A DNA stretch of 13,639 nt from JBDNFP01 sp041689775 (GCA_041689775.1 JBDNFP010000290.1:1-13639); one strand, 5' to 3'. Counted from the stretch's first letter, positions 1 through 7,330 are shown. The notes: a model not told the origin generated them from the sequence alone. Numbers and translations: made by a program.

Positions 1-889
1 AGCATCAAAGACTACTGTACTACGTTTTTTGAATGCCGTTGCAAAAGGTTGTTTTTCCAGTTCTTCCAAAAATAGGAGTTCTCTGAGTAAATGTGCCAAG
101 CATACCTGATGATTTTTGAACATAGCTTTCAGTTGAGCTGCCCATCGGTCAGAAACCAGCGTTGCATTACGCAGTCCATCTTCCCAAACGCTTCCGACAG
201 TCTTTGACCCACGGTTGTCAGAGGCAACAATGAAGGTGTTCAGTCTATTTTGCCATACCCATACCATTTTTTACCGTTGACCTTAGCCCCCGTTTCGTCA
301 GCCCCGACTACGGCACTTTTAGCTATCTGCTGTTTAATGAGTTGATAAATGCCCTCACATTTTTTGGCGGAACGCTCCGGTATATTGCCCACGCTGCCCT
401 GCGAAACAGGAAGTGAGAACACCTGAGAGAAAACATCCTGCAAACGCTTGAAAGGCAAGTATTGGCAAACCGAAAAATAACTAACAAGTGCCTGTACACT
501 ACCGCGCGGCGGACCGTCAACTGCTCATGCTTACAATGTCCGCATTGACGCATATACTGACGATATTCCTCGTAAATAGGTGTGATAGGTGGAAGCTCAA
601 CGACTTGTCGCTTTGATTTAAGAATATAAGGTTAATCCGAAAGCGAACTCCCACATCGGGTACAAAAGGAACTCTTTAAATCTAGCACCCTATCGGGAGT
701 TTCGCTCATGGACAGCGTATGCCCTTTGTGATCAGCTTGTCCTCCACTCTTTCGGGTACTAGCCTCTGGCAAACTCTTAACGACGGAAAACAAATCCCTC
801 GAAGCAGGTAATGACGAATTATGAGAATCCCTCTTTATCCCTAACTTTTGTAATTGCTCTAACAAAAATAATACCTTCTCTTCCAACAT
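1..889 (-). pseudogene. IS66-family transposase (TnpC), decayed and cut by the window edge
   Basis: This is the remnant of an IS66-type DDE transposase. Read from 889 downwards, the first frame has the coiled N-terminus (MLEEKVLFLLEQLQ), the conserved DSHNSSLPASRD stretch and the first zinc-finger half (CTRC). A TAA at 634-632 then interrupts it. The same frame resumes with SKRQVVELPP and the second zinc-finger half (CGHC, near 540). Around 495-524 the homology moves to another frame (VQALVSYFSVCQYLPFKRL, then GADETG with the first catalytic Asp). At about 243-270, next to an A6 run, it shifts again to VWQNRLNTF, the VSDRW motif with the second catalytic Asp, and HQVCLAHLLREL. The third catalytic residue would lie beyond position 1. 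One nonsense codon plus two frameshifts indicate a dead element. No tnpA or tnpB is present on the aroQ side, as in tnpC-only IS66 relatives. The terminal repeat could not be placed. Confidence 0.9.
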
Positions 890-980
890 AGTTACCTGTG
901 TTGAAAGAAGAGCATTTTAGGCTTCGAGTTGTGATATGTATGCTTTGTCATTTACTAAAACAACATTACTGATTTTTAAC

Positions 981-988
981 TAAGTTTG
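981..988 (+). promoter_or_regulatory. Possible -7 element of a Bacteroidota promoter for aroQ
   Basis: TAAGTTTG matches the Bacteroidota -7 consensus TAnnTTTG exactly and lies 37 bases before the aroQ ATG. No TTTG occurs about 19 bases upstream, where the -33 element is expected. This is therefore only half a promoter and a weak call. Confidence 0.25.
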
Positions 989-1025
989 CTACTATTTATT
1001 CTATCTGAGTAGTTACAATTGATTT

Positions 1026-1445
1026 ATGAAAAAAATATTGATACTCAATGGCCCAAATCTAAACCTCCTGGGGAAAAGAGAACCTGGAGTATACGGCCAT
1101 CAAACCTTTGAGGATTATTTTGCTACACTGCTACCCAAATTTCCGGATGTGGAGCTTTCCTATTTTCAATCAAACCACGAAGGGGCTATGATTGACAAAA
1201 TTCATGAAATAGGATTTTCTTACGATGGACTCGTGATCAACGCTGGTGGATATACCCATACTTCCGTTGCGCTCGCTGATGCGCTATCGGCGGTGAAATT
1301 ATCTACCGTAGAGGTGCATATTTCAAACATTCACGCCAGAGAGCCATTCCGTCATCATAGCTACTTAACCAGCCGTTGTAAAGGAATGATTTGTGGGCTG
1401 GGCCTCAGAGGATACGAACTGGCAATTTCTTATTTACTGGATTAA
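1026..1445 (+). CDS. aroQ: Type II 3-dehydroquinate dehydratase
   Basis: This enzyme converts 3-dehydroquinate to 3-dehydroshikimate, the third step of the shikimate pathway to aromatic amino acids, in the cytoplasm. At 139 residues it has normal family length. The start is fixed by ATG followed by the family's N-terminal ILNGPNLNLLG. The catalytic set is visible: R18 and Y23 in the lid region (REPGVYG), N72 in INAGGYTHTS, H98 in EVHISN, and R109 in AREPFRH. These match the known dodecameric type II enzymes, which form an enolate intermediate rather than a Schiff base. It is unrelated to type I AroD. The gene stands alone, with transposase debris upstream. A TonB receptor follows about 100 bases downstream and appears to have its own promoter. 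Nothing looks damaged. Confidence 0.97.
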   Translation: MKKILILNGPNLNLLGKREPGVYGHQTFEDYFATLLPKFPDVELSYFQSNHEGAMIDKIHEIGFSYDGLVINAGGYTHTSVALADALSAVKLSTVEVHISNIHAREPFRHHSYLTSRCKGMICGLGLRGYELAISYLLD

Positions 1446-1448
1446 TGT

Positions 1449-1538
1449 CTTTTGATCGTCAGAATCGGCAATAAGTAGTTAGCAACAGAAATTTTTGTCT
1501 CATTAACATAGTCAGGTACTTTGAACTTCGATCAAAAG
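1449..1538. repeat. 10-bp inverted repeat bracketing the receptor promoter
   Basis: CTTTTGATCG at 1449-1458 and its exact reverse complement CGATCAAAAG at 1529-1538 are separated by 70 bases that contain the predicted promoter. The left arm begins 4 bases after the aroQ stop codon. The right arm ends 9 bases before the receptor ATG. It may be a pair of operator half-sites or a leader hairpin, or it may be chance. Confidence 0.4.
1494..1523 (+). promoter_or_regulatory. Putative Bacteroidota-type promoter of the TonB receptor gene
   Basis: TTTG at 1494-1497 is followed by exactly 19 bases and then TACTTTG at 1517-1523. This is one base short of the consensus TTTG-N19-TAnnTTTG. Transcription would start near 1530. 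That would exclude the in-frame TTG at 1521 as start codon and favour ATG 1548, leaving a leader of roughly 20 bases. Confidence 0.45.
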
Positions 1539-1547
1539 CTACTCATA

Positions 1548-3812
1548 ATGCGTTCCATTACTCTCGTATTTCTCGTTTTATACTTTTCAAATACTATTTC
1601 GGCTCAAAAGTCCCCCGTATCTTTTACGATAAGCGGGCGGATAACATCCGTTGACGAAAATTTGCTCGCTGGTACAAGCGTTCAGGTGATTAATTCAGTT
1701 CAGGGCGTTTCTTCGGGCGATGATGGAACTTACATTATTGTGGTCAGCCAGCCCGGTGAATATATCTTGCGGTTTTCCAATTTAGGGTTTAAGCCCCTGC
1801 AAGTTAAAGTGAAGGTAGAAGGCACCCAAACTACCCAAAACATTGTACTACACCCTACTTTGGTACAGCTCAATGATCAGCTGGTAATAACGGCCCAACG
1901 CTACGAGACAAATTACTTTGAACGTCCGGAGGCGGTTACCCTAGTTAGTTCGAGAGATCTTTCCCAGAATGCACTGCGATCTACGCCGGAGATTTTGTCC
2001 GGGCAATCGGGGGTTTTTGTCCAAAAAACCAATCATGGAGGAGGTTCGCCTTTCGTCAGGGGCCTCACCGGGCAGCAAACTTTACTACTAGTGGACGGTA
2101 TTCGTCTAAACAATGCGACCTTTCGCTCCGGCCCAAACCAATACCTTAATACCCTGGATCCGTTCCTGGTTGATAGAATTGAGGTGGCAAGAGGTAATGG
2201 TTCGGTATCTTATGGAAGCGATGCGATCGGGGGAGCCATTAGTATTCTAACTAAGAGCCCGGATTTTACAGATAGAAAAACCTTCAAGGGTTCAGTCGTT
2301 ACGAAGTGGGCTAGTGGAGGAATGGAAAAAAGTGGACGATTGGCACTGGGTGTAAGTAGTCAGAAAGTAGCGGTTCAGGGAGGGATAAGCTACCGGTCGT
2401 TTGGCGATCTAATTGGTGGGCAAGGTATCGGCAAACAAACCCCAACGGGTTATGATCAACTATCTTTTGATGTAAAATCTCTGATTCAACTTCGTTCAGA
2501 TTTAAGACTTACCGTGGCGGTTCAGCACCTACAACAAGATAGTGTACCGGTGTACCATAAAGTAAAGTTGGAAGATTATGCTTTGAACCAGTTTGATCCG
2601 CAAACCCGAACATTGATCTATGCGCGACTGGAAGGTTATAAAAATACAAGGGCGGTTAAATCATGGCAAATTACCCCGTTGTGGTCGAGAACTGAGGAAG
2701 GCAGGCAGAGCCAGAAAAATGGTGCTATTAAAACGCTCACCGAAACAGATAAAGTAAAAACTACGGGATTATTGGCTTCTGTTTTATCCGAACCTACCCG
2801 GTTCTGGACGATTCAATCAGGGGTAGAATGGTACTTCGATCGGGTGAGTAGTAGAAAACAAGACCGGTTTCCGATTTGGAGTTCTCAGTACGCAAAAGAG
2901 GTAAGAGGATTGTATCCTGATAACGCAGAGATGAGTAACCTGGCCTTTTATACCTTACATACTCTGAACCTTAAAAAGTTGATCGTTACCGCCGGGGGGC
3001 GATTCAATTCCTTTGTGATTTCCATTCCGGATCAGGATTTGGGTACCACTACCCTAAAACCCTCGGCGTGGGTAGGTAACGCCGGGGCATCCTACCCACT
3101 ATTGCCTTCACTGAGGCTGGTAGGTAATGTAAATACCTCGTTCCGGGCTCCTAATATTGATGACCTGGGTACTTTGGGAATTGTTGACTTTCGCTACGAA
3201 GTGCCCAATAACAACCTCCGCCCCGAAAGTGGATTCAATAAAGAAGTAGGATTGAAACTTAAAGTTGACCGTTTCTCTACCTCAGTTTTTGTCTACCACA
3301 ACCAGTTAACCGATCTGATAACCCGGGTTAAGACGAACGAAATCCGGGACGGGTACCCGGTTTATCTGAAAGAAAATAGCGCAAAGGCTTTCATCAAAGG
3401 CTTGGAAATGGATTCTGAATGGCAGTTAACGAGTAAGCTATTGCTAAGGGGCTATTTTAACTATACCAATGGACAAAATGTAACCGCCAATGAGCCCTAC
3501 CGCCGCATTCCGCCCATGACCGGAAAGGTAGCTTTGTGGTACCAGCCAACGAATCCGTTGTGGATCAATCTGGAAGGAATTTCGGCTACAAAGCAGGACC
3601 GCTTATCGAACGGGGATAAATCTGATAACCGGATTCCGATGGGTGGTACCCCAGGCTGGAACATCGTAAATTTGTCAACGGGCTATACCATTGGTAAAGT
3701 CAAACTAAGTGGTATTTTGCAGAATATATTTAATGAAGCCTACCGAACCCACGGTTCTGGCGTTGACGGAGTGGGCCGAAGTCTCTGGTTCACCGCTCGT
3801 TTTGATTGGTAA
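1548..3812 (+). CDS. TonB-dependent outer-membrane receptor (heme/iron-type, substrate uncertain)
   Basis: A 754-residue outer-membrane receptor that imports a ligand using TonB-ExbBD energy. The chosen ATG starts directly at a signal peptide (MRSITLVFLVLYFSNTISA, cleavage near residue 19). An in-frame TTG at 1521 would add nine residues but overlaps the predicted promoter. Residues about 24-105 form a carboxypeptidase-regulatory-like beta-sandwich typical of Bacteroidota receptors. A TonB-box-like stretch (LVITAQR) lies near 112-118. The plug covers about 120-238, with PFVRGLTGQQTLLLVDGIR and SYGSDAIGGAISIL. The rest is a 22-strand-type barrel ending in aromatic FDW. FRAP (532-535) followed by NNNLRPE (from 554) resembles the FRAP/NPNL pair of heme receptors, but no His lies between them. 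Heme or another iron source is therefore only an inference. No SusD partner follows, which argues against a polysaccharide-utilisation system. Confidence 0.92.
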   Translation: MRSITLVFLVLYFSNTISAQKSPVSFTISGRITSVDENLLAGTSVQVINSVQGVSSGDDGTYIIVVSQPGEYILRFSNLGFKPLQVKVKVEGTQTTQNIVLHPTLVQLNDQLVITAQRYETNYFERPEAVTLVSSRDLSQNALRSTPEILSGQSGVFVQKTNHGGGSPFVRGLTGQQTLLLVDGIRLNNATFRSGPNQYLNTLDPFLVDRIEVARGNGSVSYGSDAIGGAISILTKSPDFTDRKTFKGSVVTKWASGGMEKSGRLALGVSSQKVAVQGGISYRSFGDLIGGQGIGKQTPTGYDQLSFDVKSLIQLRSDLRLTVAVQHLQQDSVPVYHKVKLEDYALNQFDPQTRTLIYARLEGYKNTRAVKSWQITPLWSRTEEGRQSQKNGAIKTLTETDKVKTTGLLASVLSEPTRFWTIQSGVEWYFDRVSSRKQDRFPIWSSQYAKEVRGLYPDNAEMSNLAFYTLHTLNLKKLIVTAGGRFNSFVISIPDQDLGTTTLKPSAWVGNAGASYPLLPSLRLVGNVNTSFRAPNIDDLGTLGIVDFRYEVPNNNLRPESGFNKEVGLKLKVDRFSTSVFVYHNQLTDLITRVKTNEIRDGYPVYLKENSAKAFIKGLEMDSEWQLTSKLLLRGYFNYTNGQNVTANEPYRRIPPMTGKVALWYQPTNPLWINLEGISATKQDRLSNGDKSDNRIPMGGTPGWNIVNLSTGYTIGKVKLSGILQNIFNEAYRTHGSGVDGVGRSLWFTARFDW

Positions 3813-3837
3813 AGTAACCCTCTATTATTCTTAAAAG

Positions 3838-4695
3838 ATGAAATCATTCTGGACAAATTATCATAGCCATAGCTACTATTGTGATGGTGTTGAATCGCCC
3901 CAAGCGCAGTTGGAGGCCGCGATCAGGCAAGGGGTCAAAGCGTTTGGTTTTTCATCCCATTGTCCGATTGGTTTTTCTAATACGTGGAGTATGCAGCCGG
4001 AGCGGCTGGCGGAGTATCTGCATGAAACCAGAAAGTTAAAAGTAGACTTCGAGAATGATCTCGAAGTCTACGTGGGCCTGGAAATAGATTATATCCCTGA
4101 AATTTGTGGGCCAAAAAAATTTGCCGCTGATCTGGATTTCACCATTGGGTCGGTGCATTACCTCAATAAAAACGAAGTGGGTGAACCCTGGGAAATCGAC
4201 GGCACCACCGAGAAGTTTACGCGTGGATTGGTGGAGGTACACGCGGGGGATATTCAAAAGGTGGTGAAACTATACTACCGAAGAATTCGGGAAATGATTG
4301 AGCAGGATCCCCCCGATATCCTTGGTCATCTGGATAAAATTAAGATTCACAACCTTAGAAATAGTCTGTATGACGAGTCAGAAGACTGGTATCAGCAAGA
4401 AATTGAGGAAACTCTTGCTCTACTCGCAGAATCTGACTGTATACTGGAAGCGAACACCCGTGGGCTCTACAAAAAGAATTTGAGTACCTACCCGTCCATG
4501 AGTGTTTTAAAAATAGCAAAGCAAAGGAATATACCCGTCATGATTAATTCGGATAGTCATGCGCCCTCTGAGATTACGGCCAAAATTTCCCGGACCGCCC
4601 TGCAACTGAGACAGATTGGCTATAAAACACTACGGGTACTTAAACAAGGAAAGTGGCAGGACATAGCCTTTAATGAAGAAGGACTATATTTGTAG
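3838..4695 (+). CDS. PHP-domain phosphatase, histidinol-phosphatase (HisJ/HisK) type
   Basis: A 285-residue PHP-superfamily metallophosphatase most like histidinol-phosphatase, which releases phosphate from L-histidinol phosphate in the penultimate stage of histidine synthesis. Metal ligands appear in family order: H9 and H11 (YHSHS), H41 (SSHCP), E82 (GLEIDYIP), H107 (SVHY), H164 (GHLD), and D239 with H241 (NSDSHAP). The length is typical. It starts 25 bases after the receptor stop and its stop codon directly abuts the next gene's ATG, so translation is probably coupled to the aminotransferase. No other his genes are nearby. Because the partner resembles phosphoserine aminotransferase, another phosphate ester such as phosphoserine cannot be excluded. 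A perfect 13-bp inverted repeat lies inside the gene over codons 69-78. Family assignment is firm, substrate moderate. Confidence 0.88.
   Translation: MKSFWTNYHSHSYYCDGVESPQAQLEAAIRQGVKAFGFSSHCPIGFSNTWSMQPERLAEYLHETRKLKVDFENDLEVYVGLEIDYIPEICGPKKFAADLDFTIGSVHYLNKNEVGEPWEIDGTTEKFTRGLVEVHAGDIQKVVKLYYRRIREMIEQDPPDILGHLDKIKIHNLRNSLYDESEDWYQQEIEETLALLAESDCILEANTRGLYKKNLSTYPSMSVLKIAKQRNIPVMINSDSHAPSEITAKISRTALQLRQIGYKTLRVLKQGKWQDIAFNEEGLYL
4042..4071. repeat. Perfect 13-bp inverted repeat with 4-base loop inside the phosphatase gene
   Basis: GTAGACTTCGAGA at 4042-4054, loop ATGA at 4055-4058, and TCTCGAAGTCTAC at 4059-4071. The arms are exactly complementary. It spans codons V69 to Y78 and keeps the reading frame open. 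No T-run follows, so it does not look like an intrinsic terminator. Confidence 0.85.
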
Positions 4696-5757
4696 ATGAA
4701 TCTGACATTTTATCCGGGTCCTTCAAAACTATATCCGCGGGTAGAGACCTACCTGGTTGAAGCCTACCAATCGGGCCTACTTAGTGCCAATCACCGCTCT
4801 GCACCCTGCATGGAGCTCGTGGAGCATACTATTTCCTTGCTCCATAGTCAATTAGAAATCCCGCCGGAGTACGAAGTGTATTTTATTTCCTCCGCCACCG
4901 AGGCTTGGGAAATAGTGGCCCAATCATTGGTTAAAGAAAAAAGCCATCACTTTTATAATGGTGCATTCGGGCAAAAGTGGTTTGAATATACCAAAAGGTT
5001 AAAGCCAGGGGCCACTGCTCAAAACTTTGATAAAAATGACTCTTTACTTACATCACTAGGATCGGAAGGAGCTGGTGCCGAGGTACTTTGTGTGACCCAA
5101 AACGAAACTTCCAATGGTACTCAGGTGATGGAAGCGGAGCTGGCGGTACTTCGGCAAGGTTTTGATGGACTACTAGCCGTTGATGCTACCTCTTCGATGG
5201 GTGGGGTACTCCTTCCGTGGTTATGTGGAGATATCTGGTTTGCTTCGGTACAAAAGTGTTTTGGACTTCCTCCCGGCATGGGCGTGTTGGTAGTGTCGCC
5301 TAAAGCCATTGAAGTGGCACAAAAAATTGGCGAACGAGATCATTACAATAGCCTACTTTTTATCCGGGATAATTTTGCGAAGTACCAAACCCCCTACACG
5401 CCCAATATACTGGGCATATATTTGTTGAATCGGATGTTGCAATCAACCGAGTCAATTACCTCAATCAGCCAATCGATTCGGACCAGAGCGTTGGATTGGT
5501 ATACCTATTTTGAAAACAGCCCTTGGGAATTATTGATTGAGAATCAGGAAGTTCGGTCGGATACGGTAATCGCGATTCAAGCCGAACGGGGAATTATTCA
5601 AACCATTAAGTCAAAGGCCAACGCGGAGGGTATTAGCTTGGGTAACGGCTATGGAGAATGGAAGCCGACTTCTCTACGCATTGCTAATTTTCCTGCAATT
5701 ACTAATGAAGACTTCCAAATGCTCAGAGACTTCTTGGATTCAGTTACTATCGCTTGA
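4696..5757 (+). CDS. Class V PLP-dependent aminotransferase, SerC-like (possible phosphoserine aminotransferase)
   Basis: A 353-residue fold-type I aminotransferase. PLP-site features are visible: SAT (66-68) for the cofactor phosphate, NETSNGT (136-142), D163 in VDATSSMGG for the pyridine nitrogen, and Schiff-base K187 in SVQKCFG. The N-terminal FYPGPSKLYP and the NHRS motif (H33, R34) resemble SerC and related alanine-glyoxylate aminotransferases. The likely reaction is 3-phosphohydroxypyruvate plus glutamate to phosphoserine plus 2-oxoglutarate, in serine synthesis. Sequence from the divergent Bacteroidota branch does not settle the substrate, so no symbol is given. ATG 4696 follows the TAG of the phosphatase with no gap, which strongly suggests co-translation. 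The gene ends at 5757, just where the next promoter begins. Confidence 0.82.
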   Translation: MNLTFYPGPSKLYPRVETYLVEAYQSGLLSANHRSAPCMELVEHTISLLHSQLEIPPEYEVYFISSATEAWEIVAQSLVKEKSHHFYNGAFGQKWFEYTKRLKPGATAQNFDKNDSLLTSLGSEGAGAEVLCVTQNETSNGTQVMEAELAVLRQGFDGLLAVDATSSMGGVLLPWLCGDIWFASVQKCFGLPPGMGVLVVSPKAIEVAQKIGERDHYNSLLFIRDNFAKYQTPYTPNILGIYLLNRMLQSTESITSISQSIRTRALDWYTYFENSPWELLIENQEVRSDTVIAIQAERGIIQTIKSKANAEGISLGNGYGEWKPTSLRIANFPAITNEDFQMLRDFLDSVTIA

Positions 5758-5788
5758 TTTGAGTAGATTCTGTAAGCAGGTATATTTT
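5758..5788 (+). promoter_or_regulatory. Putative Bacteroidota-type promoter of the Nudix regulator gene
   Basis: TTTG at 5758-5761, a spacer of exactly 19 bases, then TATATTTT at 5781-5788. This differs from TTTG-N19-TAnnTTTG only at the last base. It begins immediately after the aminotransferase stop codon and would give a leader of about 40 bases, so the regulator is probably its own transcription unit. Confidence 0.5.
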
Positions 5789-5833
5789 CCTAAATAAAAC
5801 ATAACCAAACAAACCTTCCTGGTGATAAACAGA

Positions 5834-6538
5834 ATGCTTGAACAATACCAGGCGCAGACGAAATGCCTGGTTGCGCTAGATTCCATTATTTTCGGCTTCG
5901 ATGGCGATGAATTAAAACTTCTTTTGGTAAAAAGAGGCGTTGAGCCATACGATGGCACGTGGTCATTAATGGGCGGCTGGTTGAAGCCTGACGAAGATCT
6001 TGAAACGGCATCTTCTCGTATTTTAAACGAATTAACGGGCTTACGGGATATTTATCTTGAACAGCTGTATGTTTTTGGTAGTCCAGACCGAGACCCGGTC
6101 GAGCGAACTGTGTCTATATCATACTTTGCCCTGATTAATGTTGCCGACTATGATGATGTAATCTCGCATACTTTCGAAGCTCAGTGGTTCTCGATGCATG
6201 AGTTACCAACCCTCCTTTTCGACCATGCTGGCATGTTACAGCTTGCTATTGAACGTTTACGATACAAGGCTACGCAGCATCCAATTGGCTTCGAATTATT
6301 GCCTGAGAAGTTTACTATTCCCCAACTACAAAAACTCTACGAGGCTATTTTTGATTATAAGTTTGATAAGCGGAATTTTAGTCGAAAGATACTTTCCACT
6401 GGTCTACTTGTAAAATTGGATGAAAAACAGAAAGGCTTTTCTAAAAAAGGCGCCTACTTATACAGGGTTGATGCTGAGAAGTATACTAAGGTATTCAATA
6501 CGTTTCTAAACTTCATTCCTAACGGGTTCATGTCCTAG
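5834..6538 (+). CDS. Nudix-fold transcriptional regulator with C-terminal winged helix (NrtR/AraR-like)
   Basis: A 234-residue two-domain protein. Residues about 10-145 form a Nudix fold (VALDSIIFGF, LLLVKRG, WSLMGGWLKPDEDLE). Residues about 150-230 (FTIPQLQKLYEAIF to RKIL) fit the winged-helix DNA-binding tail of the NrtR family. The Nudix box runs G48-L70, but the catalytic REUxEE segment reads R62-I-L-N-E66-L, so two of its three glutamates are replaced. That predicts a ligand sensor rather than a hydrolase. In this family, known effectors include ADP-ribose (NAD metabolism) and L-arabinose in Bacteroides AraR. Neither pathway is adjacent, so its regulon is unknown and probably lies elsewhere. 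ATG 5834 is preferred; GTG 5822 would add four residues. It is separated from its neighbours by its own promoter. Confidence 0.87.
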   Translation: MLEQYQAQTKCLVALDSIIFGFDGDELKLLLVKRGVEPYDGTWSLMGGWLKPDEDLETASSRILNELTGLRDIYLEQLYVFGSPDRDPVERTVSISYFALINVADYDDVISHTFEAQWFSMHELPTLLFDHAGMLQLAIERLRYKATQHPIGFELLPEKFTIPQLQKLYEAIFDYKFDKRNFSRKILSTGLLVKLDEKQKGFSKKGAYLYRVDAEKYTKVFNTFLNFIPNGFMS

Positions 6539-6630
6539 TAACCCGAGTATTTTGCGCTAAAATCGAGAATCTCTTGGGCATGATTGGGGTTTTGCTGACC
6601 TTTGCCGGGTCATTAAAATTCTAAGCAGAC

Positions 6631-7200
6631 ATGTTCGATTTTAAGCAAATTGCTTCTGTTACACTCATTCTATTTTCGGTTATTGATGTGATCGGTGCCG
6701 TCCCTATTATTGTTGATTTACGAAAAAAAGTAGGACACATTGAGTCCGAAAAGGCAACCATCGCTGCCGGAGTTATCATGGTTTCTTTTCTCTTTCTCGG
6801 AGAACGGCTTCTTGCTCTCTTCGGTGTAGATGTTTCTTCATTTGCCGCAGCTGGTGCCATTATCATCTTTTTGTTGGGATTGGAAATGATCTTGGGCCGA
6901 AATATTTTCAAACACGGCGACGTTGATACCACCTCCGCATCTATTGTACCCATCGCATTCCCGATTATTGCGGGTGCTGGTACTATGACCACCCTGATCT
7001 CGCTCCGGGCTACCTACGATCTGCCCAATATTTTGGTTGGGGTAGTAGTAAACCTCTTACTTGTTTACATTGTGTTGAAATCGTCAGCCTGGATTGAAAA
7101 AAAGCTAGGAAAAGCCGGATCAGATATTCTTCGCCGGGTATTTGGTATTATCCTGCTGGCCATTGCCGTTAAATTATTCAAGGTTAATCTTTTATTGTAG
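6631..7200 (+). CDS. MarC family integral membrane protein
   Basis: A 189-residue inner-membrane protein of the MarC (UPF0056) family. About six membrane segments are predicted, near 5-27, 43-63, 69-90, 105-125, 133-151 and 167-187. Family signatures include the N-terminal DVIGAVPII (D19, equivalent to DPIG in homologues) and AFPIIAGAGTMTTLI (109-123). The protein was once linked to multiple antibiotic resistance in E. coli, but that was not upheld and its transport role is unknown. The length is normal for the family. ATG 6631 comes 92 bases after the Nudix regulator stop. A weak promoter-like TTTG-N19-TAAAATTC ends at 6621. An imperfect hairpin lies 28 bases downstream. No frame damage is seen. 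Confidence 0.92.
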   Translation: MFDFKQIASVTLILFSVIDVIGAVPIIVDLRKKVGHIESEKATIAAGVIMVSFLFLGERLLALFGVDVSSFAAAGAIIIFLLGLEMILGRNIFKHGDVDTTSASIVPIAFPIIAGAGTMTTLISLRATYDLPNILVGVVVNLLLVYIVLKSSAWIEKKLGKAGSDILRRVFGIILLAIAVKLFKVNLLL

Positions 7201-7228
7201 GTTAAGTTTTTTCAAAGAAATGGTTTAC

Positions 7229-7255
7229 ATTTTAGAGTTAGTTAAACCCTAAAAT
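7229..7255 (+). terminator. Hairpin after marC, possible terminator
   Basis: ATTTTAGAGTT at 7229-7239 pairs with AACCCTAAAAT at 7245-7255, with one mismatch in 11 and a 5-base loop. It sits between the MarC gene and the pyrophosphohydrolase gene. It is A/T-rich and lacks a following T-run, so the terminator call is weak. Confidence 0.35.
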
Positions 7256-7330
7256 TATTCATTAGTCAAATAAATAAGGAACCTAAATAGCTATAAGCTA
7301 CTTACCATTAAACTTTTTAGTGTGAGCTTT

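Noticed and set aside
243..275. A6 run in the transposase as a programmed frameshift site
   Set aside because: The heptamer does not fit a usual slippery pattern in the zero frame, and the gene also has a nonsense codon and a second frameshift, so decay explains it better.
891..1025. Possible IS66 terminal inverted repeat and target duplication near GTTAC at 1011-1016 or 891-895
   Set aside because: The opposite end of the element is outside the window, so neither the inverted repeat nor a duplication can be verified.
4036..4257. Open frame on the minus strand across the phosphatase gene hairpin
   Set aside because: Antisense shadow of a well-supported gene. No recognisable domain, no promoter, and part of its length is explained by the inverted repeat.
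6621..6992. 123-codon minus-strand frame opposite marC
   Set aside because: Composition is that of a shadow frame (runs of Pro, Ser, Arg and Lys opposite hydrophobic codons), and the MarC frame carries all the family signatures.
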